DNA of 64,000 nt from the NCBI RefSeq assembly GCF_009600605.1, contig NZ_VWNA01000002.1:124001-188000 (forward strand). The letters are read 5' to 3'. Under the pieces are notes generated by a model. That model was not told the DNA's origin, made no database searches, and saw only the letters and a list, made by a program, of their open reading frames with translations. Made by a program: the position numbers and the translations under genes. The DNA comes from Segnochrobactrum spirostomi (GTDB lineage: Bacteria; Pseudomonadota; Alphaproteobacteria; Rhizobiales; Segnochrobactraceae). Shown in pieces: positions 1-8,900 of the stretch (its first letter is position 1; each line of letters opens with the position of its first letter).

Positions 1-80
1 AGCGCAGGCGAGCGGGACGCCTGGATCCCGGCCCCGATCAGGCCGACGAGCACGCTCCTCGTGATTTGAGGGACCGTCAT
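1..80 (-). CDS. Shikimate dehydrogenase-like protein, 5' end only
   Basis: The minus strand begins an open frame with ATG at 80-78 that runs off the left edge after about 26 codons. The visible N-terminus contains VLVGLIGAGIQASRSP, the dinucleotide-site and substrate-loop start typical of AroE-like shikimate/quinate dehydrogenases, which reduce 3-dehydroshikimate or oxidise quinate with NAD(P). It is divergent from the TetR gene and lies next to a shared candidate operator, so it may belong to the same regulon as the transporter to the right rather than to the housekeeping shikimate pathway. Only the extreme N-terminus is seen, so the exact subfamily is uncertain. Confidence 0.7.
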   Translation of the reverse strand, partial: MTVPQITRSVLVGLIGAGIQASRSPA

Positions 81-526
81 GCGCGCTTTCCTCCACGCCC
101 GCCGCGTCGTTCGAACCGGCGGCCGCTTTTATAAACTAACCAGTGCGTACAATAATTGAGGGCACAGGTCCAGAGAGGAGGCCGGAGGGGGGCGATCGTG
201 TCGGATGGGGGAGGCAGGTGCACCGACGCGACCGTCTCTCGGCAGAGGCCATGAAGCGCTCCGTCGCGAGTCATGCGGGGCCGCTCTCAACCGCGTTCTC
301 TTTGCGAGCGCGGCCTTTTGGGAGCGATGGGGTTCCGCCGAGGCCGCAGCATCCGGGACCATTTCGACAATCCGTCCCGTCTCGATCGAAGCGGAGCTGG
401 ATGCGCGCTGCGCTCCTGGCGGGAGCGCAGATTCTCTGGACAGGTCTCGAACCGCTCGGTACCCGTTTGCGCCATCCCCGCTGCGGCGTGCCGACAGCGG
501 CCAAGAGACACAACAAGGGGAAGTCC
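81..526. promoter_or_regulatory. Divergent intergenic region with candidate TetR operator at 135-144
   Basis: This 446-base gap separates the left-edge aroE-like gene from the divergent TetR gene. At 135-144 lies ACTAACCAGT, an imperfect inverted repeat (ACT, 4 bases, AGT), next to a TACAAT hexamer at 148-153 that could be a -10 box on the plus strand. The same ACTnnnnAGT layout recurs at 1213-1222 before the transporter operon. The rest of the region could be read in the TetR frame back to position 143, but that translation has no TetR-family character. Confidence 0.45.
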
Positions 527-1177
527 ATGAGTGGAGCCCAGGGAGGGCGCCCGGCGCGCCGGAACGATCCCGATCTCACACGGGAGGACATTCTGGCGGT
601 TGCGGCGGAAGAATTCTCCGATCTCGGCCTCGCCGGTGCGCGCGTGGATGCCATCGCCGAGCGCACGAAGACCTCCAAGCGCATGATCTATTATTATTTC
701 GGGAGCAAGGAGGGGCTCTACCTCGCCGTTCTCGAACGGGCCTACAAGTCGATCCGCAGCGTGGAGGGCGACCTCTCCCTCGGTCAGCTCGCGCCGGAGA
801 CCGCGCTCGCGACGCTGATCGAATCGACGTTCGACTATGACGATGGGCATCCGGATTTCATCCGCCTCGTTGCAATCGAGAACATCCACAAGGCGGAGCA
901 CATGGCGCGATCGTCCTCGATCGCCGGGCTCAACGTCTCGGTCATCGAGACCCTCGGTGCGATCCTCGCCGAGGGATATCGGCGTGGCGCCTTCCGCCGG
1001 CGCGCCGAGCCGGTCGACGTCCACATGCTGATCAGCTCGTTCTGCTTCTTCCGGGTTTCGAACCGATACACGTTCGGAACCATCTTCGGGCTTGATCTCG
1101 CCGATCCGGCCGTGCGGGAGCGCCACCGGCGGATGATCGTCGATGCCGTGCTCGCCTACCTGAAGGCCGAGGCCTGA
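527..1177 (+). CDS. TetR/AcrR family transcriptional regulator
   Basis: This 216-residue protein has a classical TetR N-terminal DNA-binding domain at about residues 18-64, with the recognition helix region TSKRMIYYYFGSKEGLYLAVL, followed by an all-helical ligand domain. The ATG at 527 is chosen because a purine-rich GGGGAAG lies just upstream and the family homology begins right after it. The C-terminal half resembles the RutR-like group. It is divergent from the aroE-like gene and is followed by an ABC transporter operon whose promoter carries a candidate operator like the one in its own promoter region. It is therefore probably the local repressor. The ligand is unknown. Confidence 0.88.
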   Translation: MSGAQGGRPARRNDPDLTREDILAVAAEEFSDLGLAGARVDAIAERTKTSKRMIYYYFGSKEGLYLAVLERAYKSIRSVEGDLSLGQLAPETALATLIESTFDYDDGHPDFIRLVAIENIHKAEHMARSSSIAGLNVSVIETLGAILAEGYRRGAFRRRAEPVDVHMLISSFCFFRVSNRYTFGTIFGLDLADPAVRERHRRMIVDAVLAYLKAEA

Positions 1178-1183
1178 GGCCGG

Positions 1184-1199
1184 GGCGAACAAGTTCGCC
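1184..1199. promoter_or_regulatory. Palindrome upstream of the transporter promoter
   Basis: GGCGAAC and GTTCGCC form perfect 7-base arms separated by AA. The two-base gap is too short for an efficient terminator loop and no T-run follows. The position just ahead of the TTGACG -35 box makes a protein-binding site more likely, but it could also end tetR transcription weakly. Confidence 0.35.
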
Positions 1200-1228
1200 T
1201 TGACGTGTACGAACTAGATAGTAAGTTT
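1200..1228 (+). promoter_or_regulatory. Promoter with embedded TetR-type operator for the ABC operon
   Basis: TTGACG at 1200-1205 is a near-consensus -35 box. Inside the following spacer, at 1213-1222, sits ACTAGATAGT, in which ACTA and TAGT are inverted around GA. A repressor bound here would block RNA polymerase. The -10 box is weak (TAAGTT at 1222-1227, 16-base spacer). The 10-mer shares its ACTAnnnAGT skeleton with the site at 135-144. Confidence 0.5.
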
Positions 1229-1305
1229 GCGATCAACGGCGATCCGCAAAGGGTCGCGGAAGGCGGCGCCGACCGCCGTCAAGAACGAGACCAGGGAGGA
1301 TGAAG

Positions 1306-2364
1306 ATGAAAACCGGACTTGCGACGGTTGCACTCGGCGCGCTCGCGGTGGCGCTGCCGTGGCTGGCGGGCGCCGCTCTCGCCGCGGACAAGGGCGAGAT
1401 CGTCGTTTTCGTGCCGTCGAGCACGAACCCCTATATCGGCCAGTTCGAGAAGGGCGCCAAAGCGAAGGCGCAGGAACTCGGCTATTCGGTCAAGGCGATC
1501 GAAAACAACTTCAATCAGTCCGAGCAGGACAGCCAGGTCCAGCAGCAGCTCGCCTCGGGTGAGAAGGTCGCCGGTTATATCTGGTGGCCGTTCGAGAACG
1601 CGGCCGGGATCGGCGCGCTGCGGGCGCTGTCGAAATCCGGCGCGCCGGTGATCGTGTCGAACCAGTTCCCGCTCAAGGGCACCGACAAGTTCTACACCGC
1701 CTATGCCGGCGCGAACGACATCCTGAGCGGCAAGACGGCGGCCGAGATGCTGCTCAAGGCCTGCGCCGATGCCAAGATCAAGTGCGGCAAGGGCGCGATC
1801 ATCCGCTTTCCGGCCGGCGTGTCGGCGGGTGACGATCGCGTCACCGGCTTCGAGGAGGCCGTGAAGGGCAAGCTCGACGTGATCTCGGTGACGCCGACGG
1901 CGGGCTTCCTGGAAGACGAAGGCTATAAGGTCGCGGCCCAGATCATTCCGGCCAACAAGGGCGAGCTGACCTGGATCTATACCGAGAACGACTCGATCGC
2001 CGGCGCGGCGGCGCAGGCGGCGCGCGAGAACGGCCTGACGCCGGGCAAGGATATCCTCATCGTCGGCGGAACCTGCCACGGCGACTCCAGCCACGTGGTC
2101 AACGGCGATCTCGTCGGAACCGCGATCCAATCCGGCTATTTCGAAGGCTGGCTCGCGGTTCAGACCCTGGTGAAATATATCGACACCGGCAAGGTCGAAC
2201 CGGGCGAGGTCTATCTGCCCGCCGATCCCGATCATCCGCCGGCGGATACGGGCGCCCCGCACAAGTTGAATTTCCTGCCCAATCCGGCTGTCGGCAACAC
2301 CCAGGCGGCCTATGATCAGGCGAAGCTCTGGGGCAAGAGCATCAAAGAGCTCTGCAACTTCTGA
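1306..2364 (+). CDS. Sugar-type ABC transporter periplasmic substrate-binding protein
   Basis: This protein of about 352 residues has a Sec signal peptide (hydrophobic LATVALGALAVALPWLAG, cleavage near ALA-ADKG) and a periplasmic binding protein fold of the ribose/LacI type. The mature start IVVFVPSSTNPYIGQFEKGA is the usual first strand and ligand loop. GGAGG at 1295-1299 is six bases from the ATG at 1306 but abuts the ATG at 1300, so 1306 is the better start. It heads an operon with an ATPase, two permeases and a cyclase-family hydrolase. The substrate is not predictable from sequence; the neighbouring hydrolase hints at a non-sugar or cyclic compound. Confidence 0.88.
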   Translation: MKTGLATVALGALAVALPWLAGAALAADKGEIVVFVPSSTNPYIGQFEKGAKAKAQELGYSVKAIENNFNQSEQDSQVQQQLASGEKVAGYIWWPFENAAGIGALRALSKSGAPVIVSNQFPLKGTDKFYTAYAGANDILSGKTAAEMLLKACADAKIKCGKGAIIRFPAGVSAGDDRVTGFEEAVKGKLDVISVTPTAGFLEDEGYKVAAQIIPANKGELTWIYTENDSIAGAAAQAARENGLTPGKDILIVGGTCHGDSSHVVNGDLVGTAIQSGYFEGWLAVQTLVKYIDTGKVEPGEVYLPADPDHPPADTGAPHKLNFLPNPAVGNTQAAYDQAKLWGKSIKELCNF

Positions 2365-2410
2365 CGCCGACACCATTCGCGTCCCTTGGGGCGCGGAGAT
2401 CGGCGGAAAC

Positions 2411-2440
2411 CGGTGCGGGAGGCCTCGGCGTCCCGCACCG
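2411..2440 (+). other. Intercistronic stem-loop after the binding-protein gene
   Basis: Perfect 10-base arms (2411-2420 and 2431-2440) enclose a 10-base loop in the gap between the binding-protein and ATPase genes. No T-run follows. Such hairpins commonly protect the upstream message and raise binding-protein expression relative to the membrane components. Confidence 0.6.
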
Positions 2441-2461
2441 TGGCGTCGCGGGAGGAGCGGC

Positions 2462-3946
2462 ATGCTCAGGATGCGGAACATCGCCAAGCGCTACGGTGCC
2501 GCCGTCGCACTCGAGGACGTCGATCTCTCGGTCGAGGCGGGGGAGGTGATGGCGCTGCTCGGCGAGAACGGCGCCGGCAAGAGTACCCTCGTCAAGATCC
2601 TGTCCGGCCTCGAGCAGCCCGACGCCGGCTCGATCGCGATCGCGGGCGCCACGGTGACGATCGGCTCGCCCGGCCGTGCGCGGTCCGCGGGCATCTCCTA
2701 CGTCGCCCAGGAACTCAGCGTCATCGGCTCGTTGAGTGTCGCGGAGAACGTCTTTCTCGGCGACGACAGCATCGGCGTCTTGCGCGGCCCCCGCCGCCTC
2801 GCCCGTCTCGCCCGGCCCTTTCTCGCCCGCGTCGGCCTCGATCACGTCGACCCGCTGCGGCCCGCCGATGCCTTTTCCGTCGCCGAGCGGCAACTCGTCG
2901 AGATCGCGCGTCTCCTGTCGCGCAAGGCGCGGATCGCGATCCTGGACGAACCGACCGCGGCGCTCTCCGAGACGGAAATCGAGCGCGTCAAGGCGGCGGT
3001 TCGTGCGCTGGCCGCCGAGGGCTGTGCGGTGATCTACGTGACGCACCGCCTCGGCGAGGTGTTCGAGCTCGCCCGGCGCGTCACCGTCATCCGCAACGGC
3101 CGCAGCTTCGACGCCGTCGAGACCCGGTCCCTCGATGTCGAGCGTCTCATCGAGATGATGCTCGGCCGGCGGCTCGAGCAGATGTTTCCCGCGCGCGCCG
3201 AGAGCCCGGGCGACGTCGTGCTCGCGGTGGAGAATTGCCTCTGCCCCGGCTTGTCTGCGCCCGTCAGCTTCACGGTGCGGCGGGGCGAGATGCTCGGCCT
3301 TGCCGGTCAGGTCGGCAGCGGCGCCAACGCCATCCTCAAAGCGCTCGCCGGTCTCGTGCCGATCCAGCAGGGTCGGATCGTCTTCCAAGGGCGGCCGTTC
3401 ACGCCCCGGACGATCCGCGACAGCATCGCCGCCGGCATCGCCTATTGCTCCGACGACCGCAAACGGGACGGCGTCTTCGCGGTGCGCAACCTCGTCGAGA
3501 ACCTGACGGCACCGACGCTGCGCGCGGTCTCCCGCGGGGGCCTGATCGATCGCGCCGCGGAGGGCGCCCACGCCCGCACGATCGCCCAGCAGTTCGATGT
3601 CGACGTCAATCGGCTCGATAGGCTCGCCGGTCACCTGAGCGGCGGAAACCAGCAGAAGGTGGCGCTCGGCAAGTGGATCGGGCTCGCGCCGTCTCTGCTC
3701 CTCGTGGAGGAGCCGACGCGCGGCGTCGACGTCGGGGCCCGCGCCGAGATCTATCGCCACCTCCGGGCCCAGACCGAACGCGGGCTCGCCGTGCTGTTCG
3801 CCTCGTCCGATACCCACGAGGTGCTCGGCCTCTCGGATCGCATCGGCACCTTCTTCCACGGCCGCCTCGTCGGCCTCGCGCCCGCCCAGACCATGACGGC
3901 CGAGAGCGTCACCCGTGCCGTCACCCACCCCGATCTCGCGGCCTGA
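2462..3946 (+). CDS. Ribose-type ABC transporter double ATP-binding protein
   Basis: This 494-residue protein carries two ATPase domains in tandem (RbsA/MglA layout). Domain 1 has Walker A GENGAGKST at about residues 35-43 and Walker B ILDEPTAAL; its signature is the degenerate AFSVAERQ. Domain 2 has LSGGNQQKV, but its Walker A position reads GQVGSGAN without the lysine, and its Walker B reads LLVEEPTRG with Glu in place of the usual Asp. A degenerate second site is normal in this family; the Glu change is less so. The ATG at 2462 follows a GGGAGGAG ribosome binding site. It energises the two permeases that follow. Confidence 0.9.
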   Translation: MLRMRNIAKRYGAAVALEDVDLSVEAGEVMALLGENGAGKSTLVKILSGLEQPDAGSIAIAGATVTIGSPGRARSAGISYVAQELSVIGSLSVAENVFLGDDSIGVLRGPRRLARLARPFLARVGLDHVDPLRPADAFSVAERQLVEIARLLSRKARIAILDEPTAALSETEIERVKAAVRALAAEGCAVIYVTHRLGEVFELARRVTVIRNGRSFDAVETRSLDVERLIEMMLGRRLEQMFPARAESPGDVVLAVENCLCPGLSAPVSFTVRRGEMLGLAGQVGSGANAILKALAGLVPIQQGRIVFQGRPFTPRTIRDSIAAGIAYCSDDRKRDGVFAVRNLVENLTAPTLRAVSRGGLIDRAAEGAHARTIAQQFDVDVNRLDRLAGHLSGGNQQKVALGKWIGLAPSLLLVEEPTRGVDVGARAEIYRHLRAQTERGLAVLFASSDTHEVLGLSDRIGTFFHGRLVGLAPAQTMTAESVTRAVTHPDLAA

Positions 3947-3950
3947 TCGC

Positions 3951-4922
3951 ATGGCACCGACATCCGCATCCGCCGCCGGCCGGCGTCCCTTCGGACGCGG
4001 CACCTGGCGCTTCGCCGGGCTCTCGGTCGCGGCCGCATCGCTCCTCCTGATGGCGGTCGCGGGCCTCTCCACGCCGTCCTTCCTGACGGTCGGCAACGGT
4101 CTCGTCATCGTGCGCGCGGCCTCGATGACGGGGATCGTCGCCGTCGCCATGAGCTTCGTGACGCTGTCCGGCAACCTCTTCGCCCTGTCGGCGAGCGCGC
4201 TCGGCGCGTTTCTCGCTGTAGTGTTCGCCCTCGTCACCGCGGCCGCCGGCCTCGGCGCCGGGCTCGGCGCGGTCTTGGTCGTCGCCGTGGCCGCGGGGGC
4301 GCTGCAAGGCGTCGCCGTGAACCTCACCGGAAATCCGATCATCGCGACGCTTGCCTTCGGGGCGGTCTTCCGTGGGCTCGCGTCGGTGCTGAGCGGGAAC
4401 GGCGTGCTGCGCATCAACGATGCGGCGGCGACCTGGATCGGGACCGCGCGTCCCCTCGGCATCCCGACGCAGAGCTGGGCCTTCGTGATCCTTGCCGCAC
4501 TCGCCTGGCTCACCGTCCGCAAGACGAGCCTCGGACGGCGGATCCTCTTGAGCGGGGCCAACCGGGAGGCGGCGGTCGCGAGCGGCCTGCGCGTCGCCGC
4601 CGTCACCGGCACGGCCCTCGCGATCCTGTCGGTCGGCGCGGCGATCGTCGCGGTGTTCACCGTGTGCCAGTTCTCGGAGGCGCGGGCCAACCTCTTCAAC
4701 GGCTACGATTTCGACTACATCGCCGCGGTGCTGGTCGGGGGCATCGCGCTCAGGGGAGGACAGGGATCGCCTCTCCAGGCGGCGCTCGGCGCGGTGCTCA
4801 TCGCGCTGCTCGAGAACCTGATGCTGCTCAACGGCTTTTCCGCCGGGCTTCGGATGACGATCGTCGGCGCCGTGGTCGTCGGTGCGACGAGCGCCTTCCA
4901 TCTGCTGCAGGACAAGACGTGA
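3951..4922 (+). CDS. Ribose-type ABC transporter permease (first of pair)
   Basis: This 323-residue inner-membrane protein has about eight to ten hydrophobic segments and the RbsC-family C-terminal pattern FDYIAAVLVGGIALRGGQGS. The ATG at 3951 begins four bases after the ATPase stop codon. The conserved early motif of the family (normally GIDLSVGS) reads SGNLFALSASAL here, so this subunit is divergent. It probably forms a heterodimer with the next permease, whose gene overlaps its stop codon by one base (TGATG). Confidence 0.88.
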   Translation: MAPTSASAAGRRPFGRGTWRFAGLSVAAASLLLMAVAGLSTPSFLTVGNGLVIVRAASMTGIVAVAMSFVTLSGNLFALSASALGAFLAVVFALVTAAAGLGAGLGAVLVVAVAAGALQGVAVNLTGNPIIATLAFGAVFRGLASVLSGNGVLRINDAAATWIGTARPLGIPTQSWAFVILAALAWLTVRKTSLGRRILLSGANREAAVASGLRVAAVTGTALAILSVGAAIVAVFTVCQFSEARANLFNGYDFDYIAAVLVGGIALRGGQGSPLQAALGAVLIALLENLMLLNGFSAGLRMTIVGAVVVGATSAFHLLQDKT

Positions 4923-5905
4923 TGAACCGTCTCGATCCGCGCCGCGATCTCGCGGTCCGCTTCGCCTTCATGCTTCTGGTCTATGCCGCGTTCGCGCTGA
5001 AGCTGCCGGCCTATTACAGCGTCGCCGGCATCGCCTCGCTGCTGGACGGGGCCTTTCTCACCGGTATTATCGCCCTCGGCGTCGGGCTCACCATGATCGC
5101 CGGCGAGATGGATCTCTCCGTCGGCTCGATGGCCGCGCTCGCGGGCATCGTCTCGATCAAGCTGGCGGCGATCGGCATCATTCCGGCGATCTGCCTGACG
5201 GCCCTGCTCGCCGCCCTCGTCGGCGCGTTGCAGGGCTGGTGCATCGCCTGGCTTCGCATCAACTCGCTCATCTTCACCGTCGGCACGCTGATCGCCTTCC
5301 GCGGCCTCGCCCTGCTGCTCTCCGGGGAGCAGACGGCGAACATTCCGCTCGACGAGCTCGAGTCCATCGACTTCCTCGACGTTCATTGGGGCTTCCTGTC
5401 CCCGCTGAGCCTGACCCTCTTCGCCGTCGCCCTCCTCCTCGGTCTGCTGGCGACGACCACGATCTGGTGTCGCGAGATCTTCGCGATCGGTGGCGGTCGG
5501 GCGGAGGCCCGGGCGGCCGGCGTGCCGACGCGACGGCCTATCGTGCTCGCGTTCGCACTGTCGGGCGGTCTCGCCGGGCTCGCGGGCGCGTTCCTGTCGC
5601 TCGAGGCCGGCAGCGCGACGCCGCTCGGCTACGAGGCGGTGCTGCTCGATGCCGTGACCGCGTGCCTGATAGGCGGCGTCGCTTTGCAGGGCGGGCGCGG
5701 CAGCGTGCTCGGCATTCTCGTCGGGCTCTTCACCCTGCGCTTCTTGGTGAGCGGGATCGCGAGCCTCGGCGCCCCGTTCTGGGCCCAGAGCCTCGCAAGC
5801 GGCGCGCTCCTCATCACGCTCATCCTCGCCGAAGGCGGCTATTCCGCATGGGCTCGCCGGCGCGCATTCTCGAGGCGCTTGAGCGTGGACGGGAGCCGGA
5901 CGTGA
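4922..5905 (+). CDS. Ribose-type ABC transporter permease (second of pair)
   Basis: This 327-residue polytopic membrane protein has the canonical family motif GEMDLSVGSMAAL near residue 61 and the C-terminal ACLIGGVALQGGRGS. Its start codon overlaps the previous stop by one base, giving translational coupling. With the preceding divergent permease it forms the membrane channel of the importer. The last 58 bases could overlap the next gene if that gene starts at 5848, but a GTG at 5902 is the more likely start of the next gene. Confidence 0.9.
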   Translation: MNRLDPRRDLAVRFAFMLLVYAAFALKLPAYYSVAGIASLLDGAFLTGIIALGVGLTMIAGEMDLSVGSMAALAGIVSIKLAAIGIIPAICLTALLAALVGALQGWCIAWLRINSLIFTVGTLIAFRGLALLLSGEQTANIPLDELESIDFLDVHWGFLSPLSLTLFAVALLLGLLATTTIWCREIFAIGGGRAEARAAGVPTRRPIVLAFALSGGLAGLAGAFLSLEAGSATPLGYEAVLLDAVTACLIGGVALQGGRGSVLGILVGLFTLRFLVSGIASLGAPFWAQSLASGALLITLILAEGGYSAWARRRAFSRRLSVDGSRT

Positions 5906-6852
5906 CGGGATCGGACGACGACAATCCGGCGCTCGGACGGGATTGGTTCCCGTCGCCCTGGGGGGCGGACGATCAGCGTGGCAATGCGAACCTGCTCGGG
6001 CCCCACAAGGTGCTCGAAGCGCTCGCTCTCGTGCGTTTCGGCGAGACCATCCCGCTGGGGTTCCCCTACACCCCGCGCATGCCGTTCTCGCCGGGCCGAT
6101 CCTTCACGCTGACGCTGCAAGGCGGTCCTGAAGGGACGGGCGGCCCGGTCGGCGCGAAGAGCCGAACGGTCTGGAACGACGATTTCGTCGCCACCGAGAT
6201 CGGGCAGATGGGCACGCACATGGATGCGCTCGGCCACCTCGGCCATCAGCGCCTCATGGGGTGCGGCCATTGCCGGACCCTGCTCTACAACGGCAACCGG
6301 CTCGACGAAATCTGGACGCCGTCGGGGCTGTCGCGGCTCGGCATCGAGCAGGCGCCGATCTTCGTCACGCGCGGCGTCCTCCTGGACGTGGAAGGTCTCA
6401 AGGGCGCGCCCCTCGCGCGCGGGGTCGAGATCACGCCGGACGATCTGCGCGCCTGCCTCGATCGACAAGGCCTGCCCGCGGACGGATGGCTGCGGCCCGG
6501 CGACGTCGTCTTGATCCGCACCGGGCACGGCTCGCGCTTCGAGACGGAAGCGGAGACGTGGTACGACAGTGCGCCGGGGCTTGGGCTTCCCGCCGCCGAA
6601 TATCTCTCTGCTTTCCGACCCTGCGTGGTCGGTGCGGACAATTTCGCCGTCGACGTGATGCCGCCAGTCGATCCCGACTTCGTGCTGCCGTGCCATCAGC
6701 ACCTGATCATCCGTCACGGCATTCATCTGCACGAGGGGATGAACCTCGCCGCCCTTGCCGCCCGCGGCATCAGCGAATTCGTCTACGTCTTCGCGCCTTT
6801 GCCGATCGTCGGCGCCACCGGCTCGCCGGGCATGCCGTTCGCGATCGTCTGA
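5902..6852 (+). CDS. Cyclase-family (kynurenine formamidase-like) metal-dependent hydrolase
   Basis: This protein of about 316 residues belongs to the Cyclase family (PF04199), Mn/Zn-dependent amide or lactone hydrolases. The family metal motif is seen as MGTHMDALGHLGH around residues 103-115, with a second histidine cluster CHQHLIIRHGIHLHEG. A GTG at 5902 overlaps the preceding stop (GTGA) with GGGAG six bases upstream; an ATG at 5848 is the alternative and would give an 18-residue longer protein. As the last gene of the transporter operon it probably hydrolyses the imported compound. Confidence 0.85.
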   Translation: MTGSDDDNPALGRDWFPSPWGADDQRGNANLLGPHKVLEALALVRFGETIPLGFPYTPRMPFSPGRSFTLTLQGGPEGTGGPVGAKSRTVWNDDFVATEIGQMGTHMDALGHLGHQRLMGCGHCRTLLYNGNRLDEIWTPSGLSRLGIEQAPIFVTRGVLLDVEGLKGAPLARGVEITPDDLRACLDRQGLPADGWLRPGDVVLIRTGHGSRFETEAETWYDSAPGLGLPAAEYLSAFRPCVVGADNFAVDVMPPVDPDFVLPCHQHLIIRHGIHLHEGMNLAALAARGISEFVYVFAPLPIVGATGSPGMPFAIV

Positions 6853-6918
6853 ACGGCGCTCGGGATACGCGGGCGCCGGCACTCGCGGGCAGCGGCCGCG
6901 ACGGCGCTCTCCGGAGCA

Positions 6919-7806
6919 TCAAAGGATCGTCGAGCGGGCCGGTTCGCCGGGCAAGGTGCCGTGCAGGGGCGCGAGGACGATGTTGATGCCCTTGCGGCGC
7001 AGGCGGTCGAGGTGGGGTTCGGGGAGGGCGTCGTCGACGATGACGACGTCGAATTCCGACAGCGACCCCATGGCGTGCAGAGCGCGGCGCTCGAACTTGG
7101 TGTGATCGGCGAGCAGGATGCGCATCGCCGCGCTGTCGAACATCGCCCGCTTCGTCTCCACCATCTCGGGCGATTGGTGGAACACCAGGTCGTCGGTGAT
7201 CGCGGCGAGCGAGAGGAAGACGCGGTCGGCGCGCAGGCGGCCGATCTCGGCGGTCGTCATGCGGCCGATGAAGGCGTTGCACCAATTGTAGAACTGGCCG
7301 CCGAGCCCGAGCAGGCTGACGTCGCGCACGGCCTTCAATTCGTTCATCAAGGCGAGCGAGTTGGTGATGATTGTGAGCGGGACCCGGGCCGGCAGATGCG
7401 CCGCCATCTGCAGCACCGTCGTGCTGTCGTCCATGAAGATCGCCTGGCCCGGCTCGACGAACTGCATGGCGGCGAGCGCGATCGCCTTTTTCTCTGCCGC
7501 CTGCCGGGTGACGCGATAGACGTCGCTCGATTCGATGAGGCTTGTCGGGGCGGCGGAGACGATGCCCCGCGTCTTGCGCAACAGGCCGCGGGCGACGAGC
7601 TCGTCGATGTCGCGGTGCACCGTCATCAGGCTGATGCCGAAGCGCTCGGTCAAATCCTCGATGCGCATCGTGCCCTCGGCCATCACGGCCTCGGCGATCA
7701 TCTGGCGGCGGGCGAGCTGGCGGGCATGGCGGCTGTCGCTGGCGATCTGGCTGCCGACCAGACGCTCGACGGTCTCCTCGATCGAAACTTCGACGTCGTC
7801 ACGCAT
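6919..7806 (-). CDS. DeoR/GlpR family transcriptional regulator
   Basis: This 295-residue protein has an N-terminal DeoR winged helix (AEGTMRIEDLTERFGISLMTVHRDIDEL, about residues 38-65) and a C-terminal sugar-phosphate sensing domain with the typical FMDDSTTV and TIITNS strands. The ATG at 7806 is chosen since homology starts shortly after it. It lies downstream of eryG but behind an intrinsic terminator, so it is probably transcribed from its own promoter. In Brucella a DeoR-type EryR accompanies the erythritol genes; equivalence is plausible but not shown. The gene is convergent with the cyclase gene; the 66-base gap between them has no clear terminator. Confidence 0.87.
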   Translation of the reverse strand: MRDDVEVSIEETVERLVGSQIASDSRHARQLARRQMIAEAVMAEGTMRIEDLTERFGISLMTVHRDIDELVARGLLRKTRGIVSAAPTSLIESSDVYRVTRQAAEKKAIALAAMQFVEPGQAIFMDDSTTVLQMAAHLPARVPLTIITNSLALMNELKAVRDVSLLGLGGQFYNWCNAFIGRMTTAEIGRLRADRVFLSLAAITDDLVFHQSPEMVETKRAMFDSAAMRILLADHTKFERRALHAMGSLSEFDVVIVDDALPEPHLDRLRRKGINIVLAPLHGTLPGEPARSTIL

Positions 7807-7850
7807 GCGCTCTCGCTCCGCGCTGTCCCATACAACGAAATGCGGGGAGG

Positions 7851-7894
7851 GGCAAAAAAAGGCCCGCCGCAGGCCCTTTCGGATGCGGCGGGCC
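7851..7894 (-). terminator. Intrinsic terminator of the eryEFG transcription unit
   Basis: Arms of 11 bases (7861-7871 and 7884-7894) pair perfectly around a 12-base loop. On the minus strand the hairpin is followed directly by seven T residues (7860-7854). It lies 58 bases past the eryG stop codon and ends minus-strand transcription before the DeoR gene. Confidence 0.9.
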
Positions 7895-7952
7895 GGCTCG
7901 CGACCGGTGGTCGGCGCGGCCGCCGGGGGAGGGGTGCCGCGCCGTCCGCACC

Positions 7953-8900
7953 TCACTGCGAGAGGGTGAAGGGGCCGGTGTACTTGGAGACGTTGTCCGG
8001 CGTGATGAGCAGGCAGTCGAACAGCTGCTTCTCCGAGGAAGCGCCGGTCTTGCCCGTCTTGATGAAGTTGTCGGCCTGCTTGACGGCCTCGGCCGAGAAC
8101 ACGGCGACCGGCTGCAGGACGGTGTATTGCAGCTCGCCGGCCTTGATGGCGGCGACCGCATCCGGCGAGCCGTCGAAGCCGCCGACCTTCACCTGGTTGA
8201 GCTTGCCGGCTTCCTTCAACGCGGCGATGGCGCCGAGGGCCATCTCGTCGTTACCCGAGATCACGCCGATGATGTCCGGATGGGCCTGCAGCATGGACTG
8301 CATCTTCTTGTAGCCCATGGCGCGGTCCCAGTTCGCGACTTCCTGGGCGACCTTCACGAGATCCGGGTACTGGGTCAGCACGGTCTCGTAGCCGTTCGAA
8401 CGGGTCGCGGCGTTGTTGTCGGCCGGGTTGCCGAACAGCTCGACATAGTTGCCCTTCTCGCCGACCGACTTGACCCATTGCTGGGCACCGAGCGCGGCGC
8501 CCTGGGCGTTGTTGGAGACGAGCTGCGCCTTGGCGAGGCCTTCCTGGTTGATCTCGGCGTTGACGAGGAACACCGGGATGCCGGCGGCGACCGCCTTCTT
8601 CACGGCGCCGACCGAACCGTCGGCGTTCGCCGGGTCGAGGATGATGGCGGCCGACTTGTTGGTGATCGCCGTATCGACCAGCGTCGATTCCGTGTTGGTG
8701 TCGCCCTTATGGGCGGAAACGTTGGCGGTGTAGCCGAGCTTTTCGGCGGTCGCCTTGGCGACCTGGCCTTCGGTCAGCCAATAGGGGTTGGCGGGATCAT
8801 TGACGATGATCGAGATCAGGCCGTCGGCCCAAGCCTGGCTCGTCATGATGGCGCTCGCCGCGATCGCCGCGAGAAGCAGCCGCTTTCCGGTCTTCAGCAT
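7953..8900 (-). CDS. eryG: Erythritol/polyol ABC transporter substrate-binding protein
   Basis: This 315-residue periplasmic protein has a Sec signal peptide (LLLAAIAASAIMTSQAWA) and a ribose-type binding fold beginning GLISIIVNDPANPYWLTEG. It is the last gene of the minus-strand unit DUF2291-ATPase-permease-binding protein and is closed by a terminator. The adjacent divergent eryABCD operon supports erythritol as the ligand. The symbol follows the rhizobial eryEFG order (ATPase, permease, binding protein) and is an inference from context. It could also bind related tetritols or pentitols. Confidence 0.85.
   Translation of the reverse strand: MLKTGKRLLLAAIAASAIMTSQAWADGLISIIVNDPANPYWLTEGQVAKATAEKLGYTANVSAHKGDTNTESTLVDTAITNKSAAIILDPANADGSVGAVKKAVAAGIPVFLVNAEINQEGLAKAQLVSNNAQGAALGAQQWVKSVGEKGNYVELFGNPADNNAATRSNGYETVLTQYPDLVKVAQEVANWDRAMGYKKMQSMLQAHPDIIGVISGNDEMALGAIAALKEAGKLNQVKVGGFDGSPDAVAAIKAGELQYTVLQPVAVFSAEAVKQADNFIKTGKTGASSEKQLFDCLLITPDNVSKYTGPFTLSQ

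Noticed and set aside
143-526. N-terminal extension of the TetR protein back to position 143
   Set aside because: The translation upstream of 527 has no TetR homology, and a ribosome binding site lies just before 527.
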